DNA of 64,000 nt, from contig CM056378.1 in the NCBI GenBank assembly GCA_029718625.1, positions 67,169,027 to 67,233,026 on the forward strand, read 5' to 3'. Position 1 is the stretch's first letter. Every line of letters starts with the position of its first letter. Positions 12,018 through 22,043 of this stretch are shown here, piece after piece. The notes beneath the pieces are model-generated. The model made no database searches. It was not told the DNA's origin and saw only the letters and a list, made by a program, of their open reading frames with translations. The translations under genes and the position numbers were made by a program. This DNA comes from Synaphobranchus kaupii (taxonomy: Eukaryota > Chordata > Actinopteri > Anguilliformes > Synaphobranchidae).

Positions 12018-13837
12018 AGAATGGGAATAGAAATAATATTTTGTTGGGTACCTGCACATGTGGGATTAGAGGGTAATAAAATTGCAGACAGGATGGCAAA
12101 AAGATCGCTAAATATGACGCACATAATTAATATAGCATTTGGAATAGGGGAAGGTAAAGCATTAATTAAAAAGAAAATATTGGAACGCTGGCAGAAAAAG
12201 TGGGACGAGGACAGTAAGGGTAGAACATACTATAGGGTACAAAAGTCCGTTAGAGCACAGAGTGTTAAAGGGCGAAGCAGAAAAGAGGAGGTAGTTATAT
12301 TGAGATTAAGATTTGACCACACTGGTTTAAATAAAACTTTATTTTTATTGGGTAAAGTAAATTCACATGTTTGTGCACATTGTAATATAACTGAAAACAC
12401 TGAACACGTAATAATGCATTGTATCAAATATAAAGAAGAAAGGGAGCGTTTGCAACAAAGGGTAAGAGACGTTGGACGAGGTTGGGATTTGGAAGGGATA
12501 CTAGGAACAAATGGAGATAAGGTGTGGGAAGTACAGAGAGGGATAATAGAGTTCTTAATAGGCTCAGGATTGTTTAATAGAATATAGAATTTTACTTTAC
12601 ACTTATAATTTTATTTATTAACTTAATTTAATATCATAGAATAAAGAAAAAAATAATAATTATTATTTATTTTTTTTAACTTTAATTATTATTATTTTTT
12701 CTGGAATCCTGTTCTACATACTCCGGTACGGTATGCACCTAAAGTTGGTATTGCAATTCAAACATTGAATGAAGCAATATCATCTTTCAACTTTAAGTGG
12801 GCTGACAAAACTAATCGACCTCATCCCGTGGCTCTCAGTTTTGGATCCAAAAAAACTGTTGGGAGAAACGCACATGAGAACTGGAGTCTAATCAGATTTT
12901 TGCCTTTGTTGATTGGGCGGAGAGTTCCCTGTGAGGAGCCAGCTTGGCAGATCTTAACAGACCTGAAGGACATTGTTGATCTTGTTGTCAGTCCCGTTTA
13001 TACAGAATTCTATAATTCTACCACTGCACTTCAGGATTTGGGGACAATCAAGGTGATCCACCAGAAAACAAATCCACCTTTGGTCAGTGCCACTGAGACC
13101 ACATCATCTCATTCTCCTGCACTTCAGTCTGATGACCGTGTTTCGTTGTCATCAGATGACACAATAATCCTCTCATCCCGTGTCATCTCGAACGCAACAG
13201 TGGCCAGAGGACTTTAATTCCCCGATTTTCATATGACACGGAGCTGCAGCTAGCGAAGGGGAATTCTGAGTACCGTGTGAGCCACAAAATTTTGACTGTC
13301 AGCTCCCGAATGAAGTCTGATATCCTGAATAGACTAGCAGAAGAAATTGACCAACACAAGGCCTACCCAGAGGATGCACATTTCTGCACAGTTGCAGAGG
13401 CCTTAATCAAAAAGCACCCTTGTTTGAAAGAACCTGGCTCATTCAATGGCTGCTACGGTTGGAAACAGCGACTCAAGTACAAGATGGGAAACTACAGGAC
13501 TCAGCTCAAATTGCAGGGGTGTCCAGAGCTGTCAGTAAACTCCCTGAAATCTAAAGCTCCTACAGATGCTTTCCCTGCTAAAAAAAGTGAAGAGGCCAAA
13601 ACGAGCTGAAGCTAACTTTTATCCATCCTTCCCTACTGGTGAGACTCTGGAAAGCCTGGAAAAAGAGAGACTAGAACTTCTGACAGAGATCAAGATAAGG
13701 AACAATGAAAGGGTCATCGCAGACAAAATGGCTCACACGTTTGCCTACAGACGACAGGAAGTGGTAAACCAAGAACCCAGCATTAAGGACTTCAAGGACA
13801 GATGGCCTGCACTGTTCCAACAGAAAGAGGTAATGGA

Positions 13838-14410
13838 TTGATAGATAGGTACTTTATTGATCCCAGAGGGGAAATTAAGGCGTTACAGCAGCTCACATCA
13901 CAAACAACAACAAAATAAGTGACAATAGAATAAAATAGACATCTGAAACATATACAGTAAGAACAGTCCAGTATGATTTAACATCCCCCAGCCTGACTCT
14001 GATCACCCCGATCGAGCCAGCCGGAGGAGGAGTTGTACAGTCTTACTGCGGCAGGCAGAAAGGATCTCCTATAGCGCTCCTTAGTGCAATGTGGTTGTAA
14101 TAATCTGTTGCTAAAGGAGCTTCTCTGCTCTGCCACAGTGTCATGTAGGGGATGGGAGGGATTGTCCATGATGGCCAGGAGTTTGGTCCTCATCTTCCTA
14201 TTGGCCACCTCCTCCACAGTGTCCAGGGTGAAACCAAGGATAGAACCAGCTTTCCTAATAAGATTGTGCAGCCTCTTGGTGTCACCCTCCTTGATGCTGC
14301 CCCCCCAGCATACCACTGCGTACAGCACCGCGCTGGCCACCACTGACTGGTAGAACATGTTCAGCAGAGTCATGCACATGCCAAAGGACCTGAGCCTCCT
14401 CAGGAAATAA
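13838..14410 (-). mobile_element. 5'-truncated Rex1/L2-like LINE fragment in intron 1
   Basis: The minus frame 13978-14379 encodes the C-terminal region after the reverse transcriptase (VVCWGGS, NRLLQPHC, RYRRSFLPAAVRLYN), typical of Rex1/L2-like elements. The 3' end on the minus strand is at about 13838, with a short GATA-type tail beside the phrase TTTATTGATCCCAGAGGGG. A short direct repeat TAATGGA near both ends (about 13831 and 14424) may be the target-site duplication. Only the 3' part was inserted. Confidence 0.7.
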
Positions 14411-15117
14411 AGCCGATAATAATAATGGAACTGAAGTGATCAAAGTCTGTATCTTTCAGGTTTTGTTACAGTGAGCTTTTACGAATTGGTCATAATTTGG
14501 TATGGTTGAGATTAAGTATAACACTGTGCTTACTGACAGAATTAACATTTTCAGTTTCCATATTTGTTATACTTTTTGGTGTATTGACATTTTGGCCATT
14601 GTACAGGTATGCTTCAGTGGTTACTTTGTTAAAACTGAGATTGTATACAGGATGAGGCCAGTTGCATTTTCTTTCATTCAGGATACCGTATCTACTGTCA
14701 TTTGTTTTTTGATTTAGATCAATGCAGATTTCCAGAGGCTCATGGCTGTTCCTCTTGAGGAGAAGTTAATGGCCCAGTTAGACATGCACTCAAGTCAGCT
14801 GATCAGAGTCATCCGTGCCAAAGGAGGAGCAACACGACTGCTGACATCATGGACACTTTGGACCAGGTAGATTTGTATCATCAAACAAGAACCTGAGTTT
14901 CCTTGGTAGCTAAGAGGGGTGTCACAGTTTATCTGTATCCTTCATAAATACATTAACATGGGCAGACCAATACTGATTGTGTCTTTCATATGCAGGGAAT
15001 GTTTTCAGCTACACCATTGAGCTCACATCCCTTTTTCTTTTTTTTTAATGAAACTATGGCATCGTAAACGTCTGTCTGTTTTTAAATAAAGTAAGTGTAG
15101 GAGTTTAGCTGTAAGAG

Positions 15118-15473
15118 TAGGGATGGGTACCGAAACCCGGTATTAAACGGGCCCCGGGGCTAAATTATTAAAGACATATATCGATAAGCCCCAACGTTAT
15201 CGGTTCTGCTCTCGGTACTGGAGAAATTAAGAAAATAGATTTCCTATTTATTATTGCTACATAAACGGCAGTTATAAAACGATTAGAACAAACATATTGA
15301 AATATGCCAATTCTGATATGTTCACACTCAAAGCCTATCGAGCGTTAAACACGAAAGTTGACGGAGCAAAATAATAAAAAAGAACCGATAAGAGTAACGA
15401 TAAAGTACCGAACCGATAAGCAGTATCAATAAGAGTAGTAGTATCGATAAAATCCTAACGATACCCATCCCTA
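15118..15473. mobile_element. hAT MITE (356 bp) in intron 2
   Basis: The ends are TAGGGATGGGTACCG and the mirrored CGATACCCATCCCTA. They are flanked by an 8-bp duplication TGTAAGAG (15110-15117) / TGGAAGAG (15474-15481) with one mismatch. The interior is rich in CGATA/TATCG motifs and has no coding potential. It lies just upstream of exon 3 of the SAMD3-like copy. Confidence 0.8.
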
Positions 15474-15795
15474 TGGAAGAGTAAGGATGTCTGTCTTCAG
15501 AGATTTGGAAAAGTAAAATTAATCAAGATTATGTTGTCCTAGACTGAAGACATTCATCTTTGGAGGGAGTGTGTCCTGAAAGCCCTCATCATCTTTCTGG
15601 GAGAAGATGCAGATGACCTGATCAAGGAATATCTTGTAAATTTCAACAGTAATTTGCATGTCAGCACATCTTGTCAAAGGGACACACACAAAATATCCTA
15701 GATTTATAGTAATGCTGTAAAAGGGAGATTTTCTCAACTGTAATAACACCCATAACACCTGAAGCCTGGTTGGATTGATTACATGTTGTATTTAT

Positions 15796-17413
15796 TAGGG
15801 ATGTGAATAACTCAAATTTTTCATGGTCGAATAATCAGTGGGTGGTATGAACGAATAATCGATTCTTCGATGTGTGCCGACATTCACAAAGGCAGCCATG
15901 GATCATCGTCAAGAAATCACTTAATATCTTAATCGCAAAAAAACAAACTTTAACAGTGAAAAATCTAATTTATTCTGGTATTAATCCTCATGAATTTCTT
16001 CTTATAAATACTTATATTAGGCTAACATAACAATAATGCAAATAAATTACACCCATACAGTATTAGGCATACCGCTAATACCGACGCACACATTAGAGCG
16101 GTGCGCACATTTTGTATAGCCAATTAAAATTAAAGCTTTTCAAGCCATTTCCAATTCCAATGTTTACCAATAGTCTAGCTATAGCCTACCTGACATCTTT
16201 GACACAAGTTGATCCGATGCAGCAGGTCATCGAAGCGGTGCGCTGATATGCGAAAGTAGCTGAAGTGTATCTCTTCATCTACAGCATGCATTGGCTTTAC
16301 TAGCTGTGTTCCCCAGTCATATGTCTCTCTACGTGTAACGGGCGGACAGCACATCTCCTTTTGCGACGCTTTTGTCTGGTTAAAAACCAGAAACATAGCA
16401 ATTCCTCCTTGGCATTAATAATCTGTAATCTTCTACGTTTCTCCATGTACGTACTGTATATGGGGTCAATTCATACATGTGAAATAAATATGATCGAACA
16501 TAGCTATCTCTTCTTGTATTATGTAGTGAATAAATAGTGAACTGCTGATGAATGCAGCAGCCCAGTGGAAGGGAGTTTGTAGGGATCCAAACCATTAATT
16601 TGGCTTATTTTTTCCAAATACCCTTCCCTGGCTTCCTTCACCAATTTGTCGCGGTATATTCCCTTCTCTTTTGCTCGTTCTTTTTGCATTGTTTTTGGCT
16701 TTTCGCGTTCGATGTGTAGCACTGCACTAGCCAGAAGCAGCGTTTCTTTGTACTACAAACTAGGGATGGTCCGATGAACGATGCCATCGTCCATCGGCGA
16801 TGTCTGACAGCCATTGGCGATAGACACCATCAGCGATGCCGGGCCACAAATGCGGGTAGATTTTCCGCCTGGTGAGTAAAATCTCGTTACTGAGACTGGA
16901 ATAAAAGCTTCGCGAGTAAAAAGATGGATGTGAAAAAGATGGATATGATGCAGTCACATGACTGTGACTGACGGCCGTCTCGGGCAGCTCCTCACATCTC
17001 CGAAAACGTAGCAGCCAATTTACATGTAAAAAGTATAAAAGAAAGTATTAAATTAAATTATAGTACCATAGTACCAGAGCCGCTCACATGAGAGCCTGAA
17101 ATTGTTTTATTTATTGATTGACAGTTGACATGAAATTAATATGACAAACGTTGTTACTGACGCACATTACTGACGTATTATAGACATATGGAGCATTATT
17201 TTTTACTTTGTTTATAAAATTAGCCCATAAAGCTCACCCGCGCCACACACATTGTGGCAAATAATGCAACGGAGAATGCGCCAAGTAATTAATTTGTCCG
17301 TTAATTTGTGTTTATTTGAATGGGGAAAAAAAGTTAACGGTCAAAATGTTAAAAATCGGCTTTGACCCTCGGGAACGAATAATCGAATAATTGGTTATTC
17401 TGACCCATCCCTA
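15796..17413. mobile_element. hAT-type element (1,618 bp) in intron 3
   Basis: It starts TAGGGATG and ends CATCCCTA with a perfect 8-bp duplication GTATTTAT at 15788-15795 and 17414-17421. Subterminal GAACGAATAATCGA motifs occur near both ends. Inside are a minus-strand Harbinger-like coding fragment (16175-16722) and, near 16763, a second element start (CTAGGGATGGTCCGATG), so it is composite. No hAT transposase was recognised. Confidence 0.8.
16175..16722 (-). pseudogene. PIF/Harbinger (HARBI1-like) transposase N-terminal fragment
   Basis: The minus strand encodes RQKRRKRRCAVRPLHVER and, after a frameshift, EIHFSYFRISAHRFDDLLHRI. This is the arginine-rich segment and the FxYFRMs...FDxLL motif at the N-terminus of HARBI1-like nucleases (DDE_Tnp_4 family). 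The catalytic DDE region is absent. Three overlapping short frames reflect the frameshifts. Upstream frames at 16380-16722 have residues such as NGLDPYKLP and WRNVEDY whose family I cannot assign firmly. Confidence 0.6.
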
Positions 17414-17537
17414 GTATTTATAATCTTGGCCATATTGGACATAATGTAATGCCTAGCAACAATACACAACATATTGGATCAAATACTTTTTTGTAAAGTA
17501 ATAAGGATTTGCCTAGCTTAGTTGATTGTACAAGTTT

Positions 17538-17640
17538 AAAGGAATAGTTTGACATTTTGGGAAATCTTCTCTTTCTTGCTTACAGTTAGATGGTCAGATT
17601 GATACATCTCTCTCTGCTGGTTGTGGTGTGTGGTGACAGC
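17538..17640 (+). repeat. TTTAAAGG-type repeat end
   Basis: The sequence TTTAAAGGAATAGTTTGACATT matches the style of other TTAAAGG(G/A)... ends in this window (21560, 40000, 52750). Only one end is visible before the LTR element begins, so it is a truncated MITE or a very diverged copy. Confidence 0.4.
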
Positions 17641-17785
17641 CAGCCAAGAAATAGTCCAGCACATAACACACATTGGCACATCAACCAAAAACTGGCACAT
17701 TGTGCTAAATTACCAAAACAACAAACAGAAAATCAAGACACAAAGTATCCTTAAATTACTTTTTAACGTTCAAATATCAACATAA

Positions 17786-18520
17786 TGTCATGGTTTTAAC
17801 CCTTTTTCCCTATGCGGTCGTTCTCCTAGGTGGCCACGTGAGGGCGCTGTTCATTGGGTGGATGCTTGCTCCGCCCTGCTTAGATTGCGGAGCTGCTGTT
17901 AAGCCCCCACACCTGTGCTTAGTCACCTGGAGAGAGGTATATAAGCCTACCGTTTTCTTCGTTCTGGGCTTCGACACTTATTGTTAATTGTTATGTACTG
18001 TGGTGTATTGTTGTCTGTGAGTTCTCGTACCATTTTGGCTTCTTGCCTATTTTTAAACGTCTCGTTGTTGAGGCAGGGCTTATTTCCTACTGGCTTAGTG
18101 GTGGGACGACGGTGCTCCGTCGGCTCACCTGTAAAATGTTTCTCCTTCCTGGGAGATCGGGTGTTTACCCAGGTTCGTTTGCTGCATTAGACTGCGCACT
18201 TGTTTTACTAGCCATGGAACGTAATATCTGTTCCTTCGCCTCCTCCTATACCAATAGGTGGTTATTAGTTTAATTGTTTATTTGCTGTGTGTGGTTTGTG
18301 CCATTGTGCTACTCGCCTGTTCTTGCGTCTCGTATCGAGACTGGGCGTTTTAATTCTGGCTCATGTAACTGTGAGCCGGCCTGTAGCTGTGGTGTGTGTG
18401 TTCCTTGTCTTGTCTCCTTCCCTTATCTGCGGGGTATCCCGCCTTAGTGGCCTAAGGGCTTTATGATTCCCCTTGCTGCGTTTGGCTCCTCCCACCTCAC
18501 ACGTCACGCACCCCATTACA
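17786..18520 (+). repeat. 5' LTR (735 bp, short form)
   Basis: It aligns with the right LTR at an offset of 1350 bases up to 18102 and at an offset of 2026 bases after 18103. It therefore lacks a 676-bp block present in the other LTR. The promoter-like GTATATAAG is near 17937. Confidence 0.85.
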
Positions 18521-19135
18521 GAATGTCGAAGCCATTATTGGGGCCAGCGGCTTTTTTAGGGGAATTCTTTTTTATTAAGAGGGGTTTTAATGGTTACTGT
18601 TTGTGGTTTGTGTCTTGGTTTTAGTGATTATCCCTTGGGTTTTTTTGTTTTGTTTTTCAGCTACCCTGGTAGTTAGGCGCCGAGTGGGCCAGTTGACCTT
18701 GTTGGGTTTTCCTGCGGCCTGCTACTTTATTATTTTGCCTTTTTTATTTTCGAGGTAATCCCGGGTGGGGATTTATCCTGTCAGGGGTATGCTTTCAAGG
18801 GCTTTGGTCTTAGTTCATAGGCCAAGGTCCTTGAGTTAATGCATTTAAAGTCGCCTCTTGCCCGGCACGCCTCAAGAAGAATCGGTTAGGCGTAGTAAGG
18901 TTGGTTAGGTAGCCAGGCACCAGGGTGCTGTTTACTTTCCCCAGGGTGCTTTAGCCGGGCACTTGTTAGTTCCACACCCCCCTCACCCTTAGTCCCACCC
19001 TCCCTTCCCTTCCAAGAAAAAAAAAAAAAATAAAATAAAATTTTGTATGTATTTTGTCGGGTATTTCTCTCTTTTGGAACTTCCGCATGGTTTTATTTCT
19101 GGGGTCGCCGGGGTCGCCCCTTAGAAGGGGGGTCC

Positions 19136-20546
19136 TGTCATGGTTTTAACCCTTTTTCCCTATGCGGTCGTTCTCCTTGGTGGCCACCCGAGGGCGCTGT
19201 TCATTGGGTGGATGCTTGCTCCGCCCTGCTTAGATTGCGGAGCTGCTGTTAAGCCCCCACACCTGTGCTTAGTCACCTGGAGAGAGGTATATAAGCCTAC
19301 CGTTTTCTTCGTTCTGTGCTTCGACACTTATTGTTAATTGTTATGTACTGTGGTGTATTGTTGTCTGTGAGTTCTCGTACCATTTTGGCTTCTTGCCTAT
19401 TTTTAAACGTCTCGTTGTTGAGGCAGGGCTTATTTCCTACTGGCTTAGTGGTTGGTTATCTCGTAGTAAGTTTGGGACCGTATATCTCTGCTCTATTTCG
19501 CGCTGTTGTGCTTAATCTCTGTGTATGGAGATTTGGGCGATTCTGTTGGGAGATTTAGTTCTGTCGCCCTTCGGCACATGTCTTCCCATAGGGGATTCCG
19601 GTGTTTTCGCTTCTACTTAGTTTGAGCTCGTAGAAATATAGAGTAGCAGTTTCTCTGGTCCATTTGTTCGCCTAGTGATTGGTTTTCTTATTGAGAGACC
19701 TGGCGTTTTAACTTCCACTCATTTCCGGATTACTGTGAGCCAGTGAGTAGCCTAGCTTTGGTACGTTTATCCCCTGCTGTTCTCCTTCTCGTGGACTAGG
19801 TTCCCTTTTTGTTGTGAGTCAGGGTTTTCATTTATATTAAGAGGCTGTCGTGCTATTTTTGCGTGGTCTTCGTTGCAGCCGTCCTGTACGTCCTTTTTAC
19901 CTGCGGGACGATTTCGTTTGGAACTATTGTTCTGTTTCGTTCTCGGAGTGTGTCTCTTTATATGGAGCTTGGGCGTTGTTGTGGACGTGTTTGTGTGTGA
20001 CTGCGTGTTTCTAAATATAGCATCGGAACGTTAGCTCACTGTTCCATTTCGCCTCGTTACTTATTTATTTTCTGTGAGGCTAGGGCGGTTGTTTAAGTTT
20101 GCGTGAGTCTTTCGGATAGTAAAGTTTTGGGACGACGGTGCTCCGTCGGCTCACCTGTAAAATGTTTCTCCTTCCTGGGAGATCGGGTGTTTACCCAGGT
20201 TCGTTTGCTGCATTAGACTGCGCACTTGTTTTACTAGCCATGGAACGTAATATCTGTTCCTTCGCCTCCTCCTATACCAATAGGTGGTTATTAGTTTAAT
20301 TGTTTATTTGCTGTGTGTGGTTTGTGCCATTGTGCTACTCGCCTGTTCTTGCGTCTCGTATCGAGACTGGGCGTTTTAATTCTGGCTCATGTAACTGTGA
20401 GCCGGCCTGTAGCTGTGGTGTGTGTGTTCCTTGTCTTGTCTCCTTCCCTTATCTGCGGGGTATCCCGCCTTAGTGGCCTAAGGGCTTTATGATTCCCCTT
20501 GCTGCGTTTGGCTCCTCCCACCTCACACGTCACGCACCCCATTACA
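19136..20546 (+). repeat. 3' LTR (1,411 bp, long form)
   Basis: It has the same ends as the left LTR plus an additional block at 19453-20128. That block is bracketed by similar words, TAGTAAGTTTGGGAC near its start and TAGTAAAGTTTTGGGAC at its end. Parts of it are diverged copies of the sequence further right (CTGGCGTTTTAACTTC...CTGTGAGCC versus CTGGGCGTTTTAATTC...CTGTGAGCC). An ancestral internal duplication therefore exists in the long form. Confidence 0.8.
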
Positions 20547-21563
20547 CATAAGTGGAGACACGTTTGTGCACAAGGCGTTTTCCCCTTTTTTTCTTATATC
20601 AACATAAGTATCTTTAGTAGTGTGATCCCTTTTGGCATTATTCAGTGAAATGTAGTCATTATGATTTTGTAGCAATTATCTTCAATAATTGTGCAGCCCT
20701 AAAAAAAAATCCTTTCATAAACTGGTGGTAGATATTATTTTTGTGTTCTGATCAAGATGAGGCATCAGAATAATCAGTAAGTTATCACAGAGTAGGACTC
20801 AGGTCAGTGATATTATTGTCCCATACCTAGTGCATAGTTACTGCATAACAGTGCAAAGTGATGCCAGTGATGTTTTGTGTTTGTGTCATGTACTCTCCTG
20901 TAGGACTGTAGAGGAGATGATGCTCAGAGGGACCTGGAGCAGCTCACCATGGCAGTGTTTGTCATTCGGAAGGAGGGGGAAGGACTGCAGTGGCCACCTG
21001 AAGACATTGGCATTGTCATTGAGGGCGTGGAGGTGTTGCATGAACTGACTTCAGTTGCTTCAGCTTGTGCCCTGCTTCTAGGTTTGATATATACACTCAT
21101 CCTAGCTTATCCAAAACCCCTTCATTTCACATTTGAAGTGCTCCAGAAAATCATCATGCAGCTTGAGCAGCACAAGATGTCCTCCAAAGTCCAAAATCTG
21201 TATGGCAGACTCCAAAGCTCGCAGTAACAACACACTACGATGTATTCCTCCTCTGGGCCAGAAAATGGCCTAGTGCCATATTGTGGAAGCACAGTGGTGT
21301 TTAGACATGGAGCATGTAAAAATTGAGCCTCTTTTGGATGTTGGGCCTTTGTATGCTCCAAGAGACACAACAAATATTGCTCAAACCACAATGTGAAATG
21401 CTTTTACACTGATTTTGTAACAGGTTTTTGTAGGAGCAGGAGTTTATTGTTTTCTCCAAACATGTTTCCTTCTATTTGTGGGGAAAGGTTGCATTTCAGT
21501 TTTGATGTGTTTCAAAAAACAGTTACACAACACACAGTGTCTGTAGAGCAGAAGCTCTATTAA

Positions 21564-22035
21564 AGGATAACTTCGAGATTTTTCAACCTGGACCCTATTT
21601 TCCCATCATACAGGGTCTAACTGAGTACTGGGAACAATAATTTTTGAAATTGGACCAGTAGTGAGCGAGATCGCTACAGCCGTGAGCCGTGAAAATGAAA
21701 CTTAACTGGGCTGCAATGTAACAGACCAGATCAAGCGAAAGGTAAAGAAAACAGTTTTATTTTTCGGTAGGGATCCTTTCCATAATGTTGTCAGACACTT
21801 TTAATAACAATTTGAGCCTGTCAGTGGTAAAAACAAGCACTTTTACAGGACGTAACATTGACGGGGCGAAGGTGCCCCAAAGGGTTACGTTGCAGCCCAG
21901 TTAAGTTTCATTTTCGCAGCTGACGGCTGTAGCGATCTCGCTCACTACTGGACCAATTTCAAAAATTCTTGTTCCCAGTACTCAGTTAGACCCTAAATGA
22001 TGGGAAAATAGGTTGAAAAATACCGAAGTTATCCT
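21564..22035. mobile_element. TTAA-type palindromic MITE (Kolobok/piggyBac-like ends)
   Basis: The left end AGGATAACTTCG follows TTAA at 21560-21563. The right end CGAAGTTATCCT precedes TCAA at 22036-22039 (one mismatch from TTAA). The inverted repeats run about 170 bp inward (TGGACCCTATTTTCCCATCA..., CTGGGCTGCAATGTAAC... mirrored). There is no coding sequence. It lies in what would be the 3' untranslated region of the SAMD3-like copy. Confidence 0.75.
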
Positions 22036-22043
22036 TCAATGGT

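Larger units (their letters stand above)
4905..12587 (+). pseudogene. I/Nimb-like LINE ORF2: endonuclease, RT, RNase H (broken)
   Basis: An endonuclease segment near 4910-5170 has the catalytic-type motif WCGDFNAHNSLWG; its N-terminal part is deleted. Reverse transcriptase is visible at 6060-6706 (NYRPIAL at about 6269, SYQNGFRKGRSS, FFDIEKAYD, NGIPQGSVISP) and resumes after the solo LTR at 8020 with SLYADDGA, then a long frame at 8304-8935. After the Tc1 insertion the RNase H begins at 11545 (IITDGSKDQND, YTAEMMAV) and ends after the SINE with FCWVPAHVGLEGNKIAD. A Cys/His tail CAHCNITENTEHVIMHC follows near 12380. There are multiple frameshifts and stops; no intact protein. Confidence 0.8.
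3691..12640 (+). mobile_element. I/Nimb-like LINE, degenerate, with three nested insertions
   Basis: This is a plus-strand non-LTR retrotransposon with the order ORF1 (zinc knuckles), AP endonuclease, reverse transcriptase, RNase H and a C-terminal Cys/His tail. The presence of RNase H and the WVPAHVG motif place it in the I group (I/Nimb-like). It is interrupted by a solo LTR (6708-8019), a Tc1-type element (8934-11542) and a SINE (11751-12017). Removing the Tc1 element with one TA restores the RNase H frame exactly. Several stop codons and deletions show it is long dead. The 5' edge (about 3690) and 3' edge (about 12640, AT-rich TAAT-type tail) are approximate. Confidence 0.8.
17786..20546 (+). 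mobile_element. Non-autonomous LTR retrotransposon with unequal LTRs
   Basis: The left LTR is 17786-18520 (735 bp) and the right LTR is 19136-20546 (1,411 bp). Both start TGTCATGG and end CCCCATTACA, and the whole is flanked by CATAA at 17781-17785 and 20547-20551. The internal region (18521-19135, 615 bp) holds no gag or pol frame. A purine tract AGAAGGGGGG before the right LTR is a likely polypurine tract; I could not identify a primer-binding site. Outside one 676-bp block the LTRs are nearly identical, so the insertion is fairly young and was mobilised in trans. TATA-like GTATATAAGCC sits about 150 bp into each LTR. Confidence 0.85.
12702..21227 (+). pseudogene. SAMD3-like multi-exon gene copy, frameshifted
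   Basis: The exons are 12702-13829, 14718-14866, 15543-15635 and 20904-21227, joined by canonical sites (GAG|gtaatg ... tttag|ATC, CAG|gtagat ... cctag|ACT, CTT|gtaaat ... tgtag|GAC). Landmarks are HENWSLIRFLPLLIG (exon 1 start), DDTIILSS, KKHPCLKEPGSFNGCYGWKQ, INADFQRL (exon 2), LKALIIFLGED (exon 3) and EDIGIVIEGVEVLHELT (exon 4, stop at 21227). These match a family widely annotated in teleosts as sterile-alpha-motif-domain 3-like; its biochemical role is not established. Frame changes near 13198, near 13218 and near 14830 break it. The first part may have been joined from another teleost family. The LINE ends directly against exon 1, so any upstream exons are missing or displaced. Confidence 0.65.

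Noticed and set aside
11934..12587. 217-codon frame as an independent gene
   Set aside because: It is SINE sequence fused to the RNase H end and tail of the degenerate LINE. The apparent start lies in the SINE.
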